Assembly (NCBI RefSeq): GCF_003323715.1
Contig: NZ_QOIN01000028.1
Coordinates: 1-64,000 of the forward strand
Source of the DNA: Streptomyces diacarni
Lineage (GTDB): Bacteria > Actinomycetota > Actinomycetes > Streptomycetales > Streptomycetaceae
Direction: 5' to 3'
Length of the DNA: 64,000 bases
Positions 9,260-17,994 of this stretch are shown in pieces (the first letter of the stretch is position 1; every line of letters begins with the position of its first letter). Position numbers and translations under genes: made by a program. The notes beneath the pieces were generated by a model. That model ran no database searches, was not told the origin of the DNA, and saw only the letters and a program-made list of their open reading frames with translations.

Positions 9260-10321
9260 ATGCACGCCAGCCCGTCAGCTCGAGCCGCCGCGACCCGTCC
9301 GCAGCCCAGCGAGCGCCCCCTGCACGAGTGCTACGACACCGCACTGCTCGACCTGGACGGAGTGGTCTACGCCGGGGGAGAGGCGCTGCCGCACGCCGTC
9401 GATTCCCTGGCCGCCGCGCGGGAGAGCGGCGTGCGCCTCGCCTACGTCACCAACAACGCGGCCCGCACCCCGCAGACCGTCGCCGCGCACCTGACCGAGC
9501 TGGGCGTGGCAGCGGGACCGGACGAGATCGTCACCTCGGCCCAGGCGGTCGCCCGGCTCGTCGCCGAACAGCTGCCCGAGGGCGCGCGCGTGCTCGCCGT
9601 CGGCGCCGAGGGGCTGCGGGTGGCCCTGGAGGAGCGCGGGCTGACCGTCGTCGAGTCGGCCGACGAGGAGCCCGCCGCCGTGGCGCAGGGCTACGGCGGG
9701 CCCGGCATGCAGTGGGGGCGGCTGGTGGAGGCCGCGCTGGCGGTGCAGCGCGGCGTGCCGTGGTTCGCCTCGAACACCGATCTGACCATCCCCAGCGGAC
9801 GCGGCATCGCCCCGGGCAACGGCTCGGCCGTGGAGGTCGTACGGCTCGCCACCCGCTGGATGCGGCACCCGCCCGAGCCGCAGGTCGCGGGCAAGCCGCT
9901 GCCCCCGATGCACCGCGAGTCCATCATCCGTACCGGCGCGCGGCGGCCCCTGGTCGTCGGCGACCGGCTCGACACCGACATCGAGGGCGCGCACGCGGGG
10001 CGCGTGGACTCGCTGCTCGTCCTCACCGGGGTCACCGACGCGGGAGCGCTGCTGGCCGCGGGGCCCGTGCACCGCCCCACCTACGTGGCCCGCGATCTGC
10101 GCGGCCTGCTGGAGCCGCATCCCGCGGTCAGCGGCGACGCCGGCGCGGGGTTCACCTGCGGCGGCTGGAGCGCGCACGCCGAGGCCGGCCGGCTGCGGCT
10201 GGAGGGCGAGGGAGAGCCGGCGGACGGCCTGCGTGCCCTGTGCGCGGCCGCCTGGTCGGCGGCGGGCGACGCGACGTGCCGACTCGACGCGGACGAGCCC
10301 CTGGCCCGGCTGGGGCTGTGA
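9260..10321 (+). CDS. HAD-superfamily hydrolase, subfamily IIA (NagD-like phosphatase)
   Basis: This 353-residue protein has the HAD nucleophile motif LLDLDGVVYAGG (D31 and D33), motif II in YVTNN, the substrate-side Lys in VAGKPLPPMH, and motif IV in VVGDRLDTDIEGA. The cap arrangement fits the NagD/PGP (phosphoglycolate or nucleotide phosphatase) group, so a small cytosolic sugar phosphate or nucleotide is the likely substrate. The C-terminal 70 residues (after ARDLRGLLEPHP) are a family-specific extension. The ATG at 9260 is the first start before the conserved region; the ribosome binding site is weak. Confidence 0.87.
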   Translation: MHASPSARAAATRPQPSERPLHECYDTALLDLDGVVYAGGEALPHAVDSLAAARESGVRLAYVTNNAARTPQTVAAHLTELGVAAGPDEIVTSAQAVARLVAEQLPEGARVLAVGAEGLRVALEERGLTVVESADEEPAAVAQGYGGPGMQWGRLVEAALAVQRGVPWFASNTDLTIPSGRGIAPGNGSAVEVVRLATRWMRHPPEPQVAGKPLPPMHRESIIRTGARRPLVVGDRLDTDIEGAHAGRVDSLLVLTGVTDAGALLAAGPVHRPTYVARDLRGLLEPHPAVSGDAGAGFTCGGWSAHAEAGRLRLEGEGEPADGLRALCAAAWSAAGDATCRLDADEPLARLGL

Positions 10322-10405
10322 GCCGCACGGGGCGGAAGGAGCCGGGAGGGGCCGTGGCCTCCCCGTGCGGAAGCAGCCGCGGGCGGCCGCGGCCGCCCGC
10401 GGGGG
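10322..10405. terminator. Terminator region between the HAD and SIP genes
   Basis: Two overlapping inverted repeats lie between convergent genes. One pairs CCGCACGGGG (10323-10332) with 10361-10370. The other is a perfect 26-base palindrome at 10377-10402. Neither has a T-run. The position suggests bidirectional termination. Confidence 0.65.
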
Positions 10406-10410
10406 ACGGA

Positions 10411-11298
10411 TCAGGCGGCGGTGGCCGCCAGCGCCTCGGCCACCAGCTGCTCCTCGCTCGCGCCCAGCCGCCAGTAGCCGGTGAACTTGACCGCCCTGCG
10501 GTCGAACCCGCGCTCGCGCACCAGGTGGCGCCGCAGCGTCTTGACGGTGCAGGACTCGCCCGCGAGCCAGGCGTACGGAGTCCCCTCGGGTAGCTGCGCG
10601 GAGCGGACCGACTCCACCATCCGGTCGGCCCGCGAGGCGTCGGGCGCCTCGTCGCGCACCAGCCAGGTGATCCGCGCGTCGGAGACGGTCGGCAGGTCCT
10701 GGACGTCCTGCAGATGCGGGACCTCGGCGAACACCCGCACGGGCATCCCGGCCGGCAGCCACTCCAGGATGGCGCCGAGGGCGGGCAGCGCCGTCTCGTC
10801 GCCGCTCAGCAGCACCCAGTCGGTGCCGGCGGGCGGCCGGAAGTCGACGCCGCCGTTGTCCTCGACGACGGGACCGAGCAGCGTGACCCGGTCACCGGGC
10901 GCGGCGCGCAGCGCCCAGCGGGAGGCGGGGCCGATCTCGCCGTGCAGCGCGAAGTCGACGTCGAGCTCGTCGGCCGCGCCGTACTCGCTGCCCCGCCGCA
11001 GCGCCCGCACCGTGTAGCTGCGCATGATCCCGCGGATGTTCTCGTCCATCGCGCGCCAGGCCGGGAACCAGGCCTCTCCCGCCTCGGTGGGCACCACCGG
11101 CGCGGTCTGGCCCGGCTGCGGCAGGAACAGTTTGAAGCGCTGGTCCCGCCCGCCGGAGGCGAAGCGCTCAAGACCCTCGCCGCCGAAGGTGATCCGCAGC
11201 ATGGTCGGGCCCAGCGTTCGGGTCCGTACGACGTGCAGGTCGAAGAACTGGAACGGTGCGGCGGCGGGCGCGGGCCGCGCCTGGGAGACCTGGCTCAT
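10411..11298 (-). CDS. Siderophore-interacting protein (FAD-dependent ferric reductase, ViuB/SIP type)
   Basis: This 295-residue protein is recognised by the FAD-binding signature RSYTVR (residues 93-98), the block DVDFALHGEIGPASRWA, the NAD(P)-binding WVLLSGDETALPA, and the C-terminal GYWRLGASEE. Members release iron in the cytoplasm by reducing imported ferric siderophores. The ATG at 11298 has GGAGGAG upstream. It follows the siderophore-binding lipoprotein gene on the same strand (115-base gap with a small hairpin), so it is probably co-transcribed and iron regulated. Confidence 0.92.
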   Translation of the reverse strand: MSQVSQARPAPAAAPFQFFDLHVVRTRTLGPTMLRITFGGEGLERFASGGRDQRFKLFLPQPGQTAPVVPTEAGEAWFPAWRAMDENIRGIMRSYTVRALRRGSEYGAADELDVDFALHGEIGPASRWALRAAPGDRVTLLGPVVEDNGGVDFRPPAGTDWVLLSGDETALPALGAILEWLPAGMPVRVFAEVPHLQDVQDLPTVSDARITWLVRDEAPDASRADRMVESVRSAQLPEGTPYAWLAGESCTVKTLRRHLVRERGFDRRAVKFTGYWRLGASEEQLVAEALAATAA

Positions 11299-11343
11299 CG
11301 TGTCTGCTCCTCCCGTGAGGGGTGTGCGGGTCGAGGGACGTGC

Positions 11344-11363
11344 CGGCGGCCTGTCGGCCGCCG
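11344..11363 (-). terminator. Small hairpin between the binding protein and SIP genes
   Basis: An 8-bp GC stem with loop TGTC lies in the 115-base gap. It may attenuate read-through from the binding-protein gene into the SIP gene; the evidence is structural only. Confidence 0.4.
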
Positions 11364-11413
11364 CTCGGCGGTGTGCCGGTGGCCCCGTTGCGTCGGGGGC
11401 CTCCGGCGGTCGG

Positions 11414-12442
11414 TCAACGGAGCTTCTTGGCCTTCTCGATCGCCTCCGCGAGGTCCTCCAGCAGCGGCGCGGCACCCGCGTAGGAGAAGCGGGGCTCGGC
11501 CGCCCACTGCGCGACCTGCCCGGCCTTGACGGCGGGAAGGTCGTTCCAGGACGGCTTCGACGTGAGCGCCTTGGGCTGGAGGGACTGGGTGCGGTTGTCC
11601 AGGATGATCAGGTCGGCGTCGTACTTGTCGGCGTTCTCCCAGCTCAGCTCCTCGAAGAAGCCCTGCTCATTGAGCTTTTTGGGGGTGACGAGGTCGACGC
11701 CGAGCTCCTTGAAGTACGTCAGGTCGGAGTTGGCGTCCGGGTGCGAGACGTAGAACAGGTCGGCGGCGCCGGCGGCCGCCATCACGCGGATGCCGCTCTT
11801 GGCGGCCTTGCGCAGCCGCTCGGCGGCCTTCTCGAAGCGGGTCTTGGCCGCCGCGTTGGACTTCGACTTCAGGTCCGCGCCCAGCGACTCGGCGAGCTTG
11901 CCGAACTGCTGGATGACCTCGGCCATCGACACGTGCGCCGCGTTCATGGCCACCTGCGGCGCCAGCTTGAAGATCTTGTCCTTGCTCTCGGCGGGGACGT
12001 AGAAGAACTCGCCCTTGACGTACATGTTGCTGATCAGCAGCTGGGGACGGGTCTTGGCGTACTTCTCCAGGTCGAACTCGCCGAAGGCGTTGCCAATGAC
12101 CGACAGCTTGGAGATGTCCATGTCGCCCGCGAGGACGTCGGGCTCGCCGTTCTTCTGCTTGGTCGGCCCGAAGACGCCGACGACCTTGTCCCGGATGCCG
12201 AAGTCCCACAGCGCCGCCGCCGTGCCGACGTAGGCCACGATGCGCTCGGGAACCGCGTCGAGGCCGACCTTCTTGCCCCGGCCGTCGGTGAAGGACCAGC
12301 CGTCGCCCTTCGAGCCGCCGCCCGAACCCGAGCCCGATCCCTCGCCGCCGCAGGCGGCCAGCAGCGCCCCGAGACCGGCGGCGCCACCCGCGGCCAGCAG
12401 GCCGCGGCGCGAAAGGTGGGGGAGGGAGGAGGAGCTGGGCAT
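11414..12442 (-). CDS. Siderophore ABC transporter substrate-binding lipoprotein
   Basis: This 342-residue protein has a twin-arginine-like start (SRRGLL) and a lipobox LLAAC with the lipidated Cys at residue 31. A Gly/Ser linker follows, then a FepB/BtuF-type binding domain (PERIVAYVGTAAALWDFGI, helical backbone, C-terminal WAAEPRFSYAGAAPLLEDLAEAI). It would capture ferric siderophores outside the membrane and deliver them to the permease pair encoded divergently. The ATG at 12442 has GAGAAGG about 9 bases upstream, and a GTG two codons earlier is too close to it. The promoter region carries an iron box 89 bases upstream. Confidence 0.92.
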   Translation of the reverse strand: MPSSSSLPHLSRRGLLAAGGAAGLGALLAACGGEGSGSGSGGGSKGDGWSFTDGRGKKVGLDAVPERIVAYVGTAAALWDFGIRDKVVGVFGPTKQKNGEPDVLAGDMDISKLSVIGNAFGEFDLEKYAKTRPQLLISNMYVKGEFFYVPAESKDKIFKLAPQVAMNAAHVSMAEVIQQFGKLAESLGADLKSKSNAAAKTRFEKAAERLRKAAKSGIRVMAAAGAADLFYVSHPDANSDLTYFKELGVDLVTPKKLNEQGFFEELSWENADKYDADLIILDNRTQSLQPKALTSKPSWNDLPAVKAGQVAQWAAEPRFSYAGAAPLLEDLAEAIEKAKKLR

Positions 12443-12530
12443 GGTCACGGGCCTTCTCTCGCGTTGCTGAGGGCGCACCGCGGGCATGCCGCGGACGTCA
12501 CTGCGGGGCGGCCATGGGACCGCGTTCGCA

Positions 12531-12546
12531 GTTAGGCTAACCTAAC
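12531..12546. promoter_or_regulatory. Iron box in the divergent siderophore-uptake promoter region
   Basis: GTTAGGCTAACCTAAC has 6-bp inverted arms and matches the core of the actinobacterial iron box. It lies between the divergent binding-protein and permease genes and could control both, in parallel with the iron box of desA. Confidence 0.88.
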
Positions 12547-12608
12547 CAAAGTTGTTGTTGTCCAGTGGTCGGGCGGTCCCTTCTCCCGGCCCCTACCGGA
12601 GCGGGTAC

Positions 12609-13685
12609 GTGACTCTCACCAAGTCCCCGAAGGTGCACGGGGGTTCGGCGGCCGGTCAGCCGCCGGACGCCGAACCGGATCGCCCGGAGCGCGCACGGGC
12701 GCCCCTCGCACGCGCCGCCGGACTGCTGGCTTCCCTCCTCCTCCTGCTGGTCGTCCTGCTGCTCAGCCTCGCCTTCGGCGCCCGCCCGCTCTCCCTGGGC
12801 GACGCCTGGTCGGGGCTGGTCGACAGCGGCTCGGCGAGCTGGACCGTCGTCCACGAGATGCGGCTGCCCCGCACCCTCCTCGGCCTGCTGGCCGGGATCG
12901 CGCTCGGCCTGGCGGGCGGCGTGATGCAGGCGCTCACCCGCAACCCCCTGGCCGACCCAGGACTGCTGGGCATCAACGCGGGCGCCGCCGCCGCCGTCGT
13001 CACCGCGATCTCCTTCTTCGGGGTCGCCGGCTACACCGGCTACATCGGCTTCGCCTTCCTGGGAGCGGCCGCCGTCTCGGTGCTCGTCTACGCCGTCGGC
13101 GGCGGCCGCGGCGCCACCCCGGCCCGGCTCGCGCTCGCGGGGACGGCGCTCAACGCCGCGCTGGTCTCCTACGTGAGCGCCGTCCAGCTCATGGACACCG
13201 CCTCGCTGGACCGGATGCGGTTCTGGCAGGTCGGCTCGCTGGCCCGCGCCCAGGACGCGACGGTCACCTCGGCGCTGCCGTTCATCGTCGTCGGGGTCCT
13301 CATCGCCCTGGCGCTGGCCCGGCCGCTCAACGCGCTCGCCCTCGGCGACGACGCGGCCCGCGCCCTCGGCTCCCGGCCCACCCGCACTCGTGTCGCCGCC
13401 ATCGTGGCCATCACCCTGCTGTGCGGAGCGGCCACCGCCGCGTGCGGGCCCATCGTGTTCGTCGGGCTGATGGTGCCGCACATGGTGCGCGCGCTGACCG
13501 GGCCCGACCAGCGCTGGATGCTGCCGTACTGCGCCGTCCTGTCCCCGGTGCTGCTGCTGGCAGCCGACATCCTCGGGCGCGTGCTGGGGCGGCCCAGCGA
13601 ACTCCAGGTCGGCATCGTGACCGTCGTGCTCGGCGGTCCGTTCTTCCTCTACTTCGTGCGCAGGCGGAGGGTGGCACAGGCATGA
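12609..13685 (+). CDS. FecCD-family siderophore ABC transporter permease (first)
   Basis: This 358-residue membrane protein has about ten predicted transmembrane segments. FecCD signatures include LRLPRT, GLAGGVMQALTRNPLADPGLLGINAGA, and the C-terminal CGPIVFVGLMVPHMVR. The GTG at 12609 was chosen because GGAG lies 7 bases upstream and the preceding in-frame sequence would overlap the promoter. The stop overlaps the start of the second permease (ATGA). The two permeases would form the heterodimeric channel of a ferric-siderophore importer. Confidence 0.92.
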   Translation: MTLTKSPKVHGGSAAGQPPDAEPDRPERARAPLARAAGLLASLLLLLVVLLLSLAFGARPLSLGDAWSGLVDSGSASWTVVHEMRLPRTLLGLLAGIALGLAGGVMQALTRNPLADPGLLGINAGAAAAVVTAISFFGVAGYTGYIGFAFLGAAAVSVLVYAVGGGRGATPARLALAGTALNAALVSYVSAVQLMDTASLDRMRFWQVGSLARAQDATVTSALPFIVVGVLIALALARPLNALALGDDAARALGSRPTRTRVAAIVAITLLCGAATAACGPIVFVGLMVPHMVRALTGPDQRWMLPYCAVLSPVLLLAADILGRVLGRPSELQVGIVTVVLGGPFFLYFVRRRRVAQA

Positions 13686-14713
13686 GCGTCATACGCACCC
13701 CCGGCGGCCTGTCCGTCAGCTACCGGCCGCGCGCGCTGTTCGTCGGCGCCGGCTGCGTGGTGCTCGCGGTGGTCGCCGCCGTCCTGGCGATCGGCAGCGG
13801 CGAGTACCCGATGGCGCCGGACGAGGTCGTCCGCACCCTGGTCGGCCAGGGCGACCCGGCCGACGCCTTCATCGTCAACGAGCTGCGGCTGCCGCGCACC
13901 GTCACCGCGCTGCTCGTCGGCGCGGGTCTCGGCCTGTGCGGGGCCGTCTTCCAGGCCGTCGTACGCAACCCGCTCGGCAGCCCCGACATCCTCGGCTTCA
14001 CCACCGGGGCGTCCGCGGGGGCGCTGGTGGTCATCGTGCTGGCGGGCGGCAGCAGCGCCTTCCTCGCGGGCGGCGCCGTCGTCGGGGCCCTGGTCACCGG
14101 CGTGCTGATCTACGCCCTCGCCTGGAAGGGCGGGCTGCACGGCTTCCGGCTGGTCCTCGTCGGTGTCGGCATGACCGCCATCCTGACCGGCGTCAACAGC
14201 TACCTGATCACCCGCGCCGACATCACCGACGCCTCCCGCGCGGTGCTGTGGATGACCGGCACCCTGGACGGGCGCGGCTGGGACGACGTACTGCCGCTCG
14301 CCCTCGGCATGGTCGTCCTCGTCCCGCTGGTCCTGCTCGGCTGTGCGCGGGCGCTGCGGATGATGGAGATGGGCGACGACGCCGCCGCCGCGCTCGGCGT
14401 CCGCGTCGAGCGCACCCGGCTGGCGCTGCTGGGCGCGGCGGTCCTGCTGGTGGCGCTCTCGGCCGCGGCGGCCGGGCCCGTCGCCTTCGTCGCCCTGGTG
14501 GCCCCGCAGGTCGCCCGGCGGCTCACCAAGTCGCCGGGACCCAACCTGCTGCCCTCGCTGTGCATGGGCGCGACCCTTTTGATCTGCGCCGACCTGGTCG
14601 CCCAGCGGGCCTTCGGCGACCATCAGCTGCCGGTCGGCGTGGTCACCGGCGTGGTGGGCGGCGGCTACCTGGTGTGGCTGCTGGCCACCGAACGCAAGGC
14701 GGGACGGATATGA
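13682..14713 (+). CDS. FecCD-family siderophore ABC transporter permease (second)
   Basis: This 343-residue polytopic protein carries ELRLPRTVTALLVGAGLG, VFQAVVRNPLGSPDILGFTTGAS and GPVAFVALVAPQVARRL, the FecCD hallmarks. It overlaps its neighbours by four bases on each side (ATGA both times), which indicates translational coupling and a balanced permease pair. Confidence 0.92.
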   Translation: MSVIRTPGGLSVSYRPRALFVGAGCVVLAVVAAVLAIGSGEYPMAPDEVVRTLVGQGDPADAFIVNELRLPRTVTALLVGAGLGLCGAVFQAVVRNPLGSPDILGFTTGASAGALVVIVLAGGSSAFLAGGAVVGALVTGVLIYALAWKGGLHGFRLVLVGVGMTAILTGVNSYLITRADITDASRAVLWMTGTLDGRGWDDVLPLALGMVVLVPLVLLGCARALRMMEMGDDAAAALGVRVERTRLALLGAAVLLVALSAAAAGPVAFVALVAPQVARRLTKSPGPNLLPSLCMGATLLICADLVAQRAFGDHQLPVGVVTGVVGGGYLVWLLATERKAGRI

Positions 14714-15729
14714 GCGGCCGCACGGGCACGAGCCGCGGCCGTACGGGCACGAGCCGCGGCCGTACGGGCACGAGTAGCCGTACGGGACTGGACAGCCGCA
14801 CGGGCGCGAACGGGCCCGCGGGCGCGCGCGGCCCTGCGGACACCGACGCACGAACGGACACGACGGAGGCGGGCACGGTAATGACGACCGCGACAGACGC
14901 AGAGGACCGGGTCACCGGCGACGGCGCCGCGCAGCGGGACACCACGGCTGCCCGGCTCACGGGCCACAACCTCACTCTCGCCTACGACCAGCGCACCATC
15001 GCCAGCGAACTGGACGTGGCGGTGCCCCACCAGTCCTTCACGGTGGTCGTCGGCCCCAACGCCTGCGGCAAGTCCACGCTGCTGCGTGCCCTCTCCCGGA
15101 TGCTCAGGCCCACCAGGGGACAGGTACTGCTGGACGGCGAGGACATCGCCGGCATGCAGGCCAAGGCGCTCGCCCGCACCCTGGGCCTGCTGCCCCAGTC
15201 CTCCATCGCGCCCGACGGCATCACCGTCGGCGACCTGGTCGCCCGCGGCCGCTACCCGCACCAGGGACTGCTGCGCCAGTGGTCGCGCGACGACGAGTCC
15301 GTGGTCGCCGAGTCGATGGCGGCCACCGGTGTCGTCGAGCTCGGCGACCGCTTCGTGGACGAGCTGTCCGGCGGGCAGCGGCAGCGCGTGTGGATCGCCA
15401 TGGCCCTCGCCCAGCAGACGCCGCTGCTGCTGCTGGACGAGCCCACCACCTACCTGGACATCGCCCACCAGATCGAGATTCTCGACCTGTGCGCACGGCT
15501 GCACGAGGAGGAGGGCCGCACCCTCGTCGCCGTGCTGCACGACCTCAACCACGCCGCCCGCTACGCCACCCACCTGATCGCCATGCGGGAAGGCCGGATC
15601 GTCGCGCAGGGCACACCGCGCGAGGTGGTGACCGCGCAGCTGGTGGAAGAGGTCTTCGGCATGCCCTGCCGTGTCATCGACGACCCGGAGACCGGCACCC
15701 CGCTGGTGGTGCCCGCAGCGCGCCGCTGA
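14710..15729 (+). CDS. Siderophore ABC transporter ATP-binding protein (FepC/FhuC type)
   Basis: This 339-residue ATPase has Walker A GPNACGKST, a Q-loop at LLPQSS, signature LSGGQRQRVWIAMAL, Walker B LLLLDEPTTYLD and the switch His in VLHDLNHA. About 57 N-terminal residues before the second Met (ATG 14881) are a Gly/Arg/Thr/Ser-rich extension made of 21-base repeats. This start overlaps the permease stop (ATGA), while an internal start at 14881 would give the usual family length of about 282. Either could be used. It powers uptake through the two permeases. Confidence 0.88.
   Translation: MSGRTGTSRGRTGTSRGRTGTSSRTGLDSRTGANGPAGARGPADTDARTDTTEAGTVMTTATDAEDRVTGDGAAQRDTTAARLTGHNLTLAYDQRTIASELDVAVPHQSFTVVVGPNACGKSTLLRALSRMLRPTRGQVLLDGEDIAGMQAKALARTLGLLPQSSIAPDGITVGDLVARGRYPHQGLLRQWSRDDESVVAESMAATGVVELGDRFVDELSGGQRQRVWIAMALAQQTPLLLLDEPTTYLDIAHQIEILDLCARLHEEEGRTLVAVLHDLNHAARYATHLIAMREGRIVAQGTPREVVTAQLVEEVFGMPCRVIDDPETGTPLVVPAARR
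14716..14778 (+). repeat. Three tandem 21-base repeats
   Basis: Three near-perfect copies of a 21-base unit (coding GRTGTSR) sit at the very start of the ATPase gene, just after the coupled start codon. Confidence 0.8.
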
Positions 15730-15772
15730 TCCGTCGCCCCCGATGTCACACCCGGGAGGTAGCGTCGGGGGC

Positions 15773-16171
15773 ATGAGCGAGTTCGCGCCGGGGACCGGCC
15801 CCGGATACGCCTTTGACCAGCACCGGACAGGGGACGGCAGCGGACGCCCCGAGCGCCACGAGGCCGGCGCGGAAGGGCCGTCGGGCGGTGTCCGGGAACA
15901 GCCCGTCCAGCCCCGGGACGGTGCGGGGCCACCCGACGAGCCGGCTCCGGAAGCCGGCACCGGGAGCGCCGAGGAGAGCGGCGAAGGCCCCAGGCCGCTG
16001 GGCGTCGGCGTGCGCCCCACGGGGCACGCCCCCGTCGACGAGCGGCTCAGGCGTCTGGAGGACGCCGACCACCTCGCCGTGTCGGGCCACCAGGAGGTGT
16101 ACGAAGATGTGCACCGCGGCCTGCGGGAGACCCTGGCCGCGCTGGACCGCCCCCACACCCCCCGGAGCTGA
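15773..16171 (+). CDS. Small conserved protein preceding tlyA
   Basis: This 132-residue protein is of unknown function. The first 85 residues are low complexity and acidic, rich in Gly, Pro and Glu. The C-terminal 45 residues form a helical hairpin (VDERLRRLEDADHLAVSGHQ, then EVYEDVHRGLRETLAALD). A similar short helical protein precedes tlyA in mycobacteria, from memory, so the pairing may be old. The start at ATG 15773 is tentative, because the GGGAGG upstream is about 14 bases away. The gene ends three bases before tlyA. Confidence 0.7.
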   Translation: MSEFAPGTGPGYAFDQHRTGDGSGRPERHEAGAEGPSGGVREQPVQPRDGAGPPDEPAPEAGTGSAEESGEGPRPLGVGVRPTGHAPVDERLRRLEDADHLAVSGHQEVYEDVHRGLRETLAALDRPHTPRS

Positions 16172-16174
16172 ACC

Positions 16175-16981
16175 GTGGCACGACGCCGACTCGACGCGGA
16201 GCTGGTGCGCCGCAGCCTCGCCCGTTCCCGGGAGCACGCCGGGCAGTTGATCGCCGCGGGGCGGGTCACGGTCGGCGGCAACATCGCCGCCAAGGCCGCC
16301 ACCCAGGTCGAGACCAGCGCCGCGCTGGTCGTCAGGGAGGACGCGAGCGACCCGGACTACGTCTCCCGCGGCGGCCACAAGCTCGCCGGTGCGCTGGAGG
16401 CGTTCGCCCCCCGCGGGCTGCGCGTTCGGGGCCGCAGGGCGCTGGACGCCGGCGCCTCGACCGGTGGCTTCACCGACGTGCTGCTGCGCGCCGGCGCGGG
16501 CCACGTCGTCGCGGTGGACGTCGGCTACGGACAGCTGGCCTGGTCGCTCCAGCGTGACGAGCGCGTCACCGTCAAGGACCGGACGAACGTGCGGGAGCTG
16601 ACGCCGGAGGACATCGGCTCGCAGCCGGTGGAACTCGTCGTCGGGGACCTCTCGTTCATCCCCCTGGGTCTCGTCCTGCCCGCGCTGGTGCGCTGCGCCG
16701 CGCCGGAAGCCGACCTGGTGCTGATGGTGAAACCGCAGTTCGAAGTGGGCAGGGAAAGGCTGGGCAGCGGCGGAGTCGTGCGCAGCCCGCAGTTGCGTGC
16801 CGAGGCCGTGCGGACGGTCGCCGGACACGCGGCGGCCCTGGGTCTGGGCGCGCTGGGTGTCACCTCGAGCCCGCTCCCCGGGCCCTCGGGAAACGTCGAA
16901 TACTTTCTGTGGCTGCGCGCCGGGGCCGACGACCTCGACCCGGCGGCGGTCGACCGAGCGGTGGCGGAGGGGCCCAAGTGA
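16175..16981 (+). CDS. tlyA: TlyA-type rRNA 2'-O-methyltransferase (hemolysin A family)
   Basis: This 268-residue protein has an N-terminal S4 RNA-binding domain (residues about 1-60: RRRLDAELVRRSLARSR, LIAAGRVTVGG). An FtsJ-like methyltransferase domain follows, with the SAM motif ALDAGASTGGFTDVLL, the VDVGYGQLAWSL block, and LMVKPQFEVGRE. In mycobacteria TlyA methylates 16S and 23S rRNA and determines capreomycin susceptibility. The GTG at 16175 has GGAG 7 bases upstream. The stop overlaps the NAD kinase start (GTGA). The same tlyA-NAD kinase-recN order is known from mycobacteria. Confidence 0.93.
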   Translation: MARRRLDAELVRRSLARSREHAGQLIAAGRVTVGGNIAAKAATQVETSAALVVREDASDPDYVSRGGHKLAGALEAFAPRGLRVRGRRALDAGASTGGFTDVLLRAGAGHVVAVDVGYGQLAWSLQRDERVTVKDRTNVRELTPEDIGSQPVELVVGDLSFIPLGLVLPALVRCAAPEADLVLMVKPQFEVGRERLGSGGVVRSPQLRAEAVRTVAGHAAALGLGALGVTSSPLPGPSGNVEYFLWLRAGADDLDPAAVDRAVAEGPK

Positions 16982-17994
16982 CCGAGGACAGCCGAGCGAC
17001 GCGACCCACACCGCCCACACCGTGCTCCACGGCGCCCGGCACCGGCACCGCCGGCGCGGCCCCGGCGCACCCCGTCGGCGACCGTACGGTCTTCCTCCTC
17101 GCCCACACCGGCAGGCCCGCCGCGGTGCGCAGCGCCGAACTGGTCGTCCAGGGCCTGCTGCGCTGCGGTATCGGCGTCCGCGTGCTGGCGGACGAGGCCG
17201 CCGACCTGCCGCTGCCCGACCCGGTCGAGAAGGTCACCGCCAAGCCGGACGCCGCCGAGGGCTGCGAACTGCTCGTGGTGCTCGGCGGCGACGGGACGCT
17301 GCTGCGCGGCGCGGAGTTCGCCCGCGCCTCCGGCGTCCCCATGCTCGGCGTCAACCTGGGCCGGGTCGGTTTCCTGGCCGAGGCCGAGCGGGACGATCTG
17401 GACAAGGTCGTCGACCGTGTCGTCTCCCGCGCCTACGAGGTCGAGGAGCGGATGACGCTCGACGTGCTGGTGCGCAACGGCGGGCTGGGCACCAGCGGCC
17501 GCAGCGGCGGCCAGATCGTGCACGCCGACTGGGCGCTGAACGAGGTCTCCGTGGAGAAGGCGGCCCGCGAGCGGATGCTGGAGGTCGTCATCGAGGTCGA
17601 CGGCCGCCCCGTCTCCAGCTTCGGCGGGGACGGTGTGGTGTGCGCCACCCCCACGGGTTCCACCGCCTACGCCTTCTCGGCGGGCGGCCCCGTGGTGTGG
17701 CCGGAGGTGGAGGCGCTGCTGATGGTGCCCATCAGCGCGCACGCGCTGTTCGCCAAGCCGCTGGTGACGGCACCGGACTCGGTGCTGGCCGTCGAGGTCC
17801 AGCCGCAGACGCCGCACGGCGTCCTGTGGGCCGACGGGCGGCGCAGCGTCGAACTGCCCTCCGGCGCGCGGGTGGAGGTGCGGCGCGGCGCCGTCCCGGT
17901 GCGGCTGGCCCGGCTGCACCACGCCTCGTTCACGGACCGCCTCGTGGCCAAGTTCGCCCTCCCGGTCACCGGCTGGCGCGGAGCGCCCCGCTAG
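16978..17994 (+). CDS. nadK: NAD kinase
   Basis: This 338-residue enzyme phosphorylates NAD to NADP. Motifs are LGGDGTLLRGAEFA (GGDG), LGVNLGRVGFLAE, the NE/K region around LNEVSVEKA, and TPTGSTAYAFSAGGP. The first 40 residues are a Pro/Thr-rich extension before the conserved FLLAHTGRP. The GTG at 16978 overlaps the tlyA stop. I chose it over an earlier in-frame ATG that lies deep inside tlyA. Confidence 0.94.
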   Translation: MTEDSRATRPTPPTPCSTAPGTGTAGAAPAHPVGDRTVFLLAHTGRPAAVRSAELVVQGLLRCGIGVRVLADEAADLPLPDPVEKVTAKPDAAEGCELLVVLGGDGTLLRGAEFARASGVPMLGVNLGRVGFLAEAERDDLDKVVDRVVSRAYEVEERMTLDVLVRNGGLGTSGRSGGQIVHADWALNEVSVEKAARERMLEVVIEVDGRPVSSFGGDGVVCATPTGSTAYAFSAGGPVVWPEVEALLMVPISAHALFAKPLVTAPDSVLAVEVQPQTPHGVLWADGRRSVELPSGARVEVRRGAVPVRLARLHHASFTDRLVAKFALPVTGWRGAPR

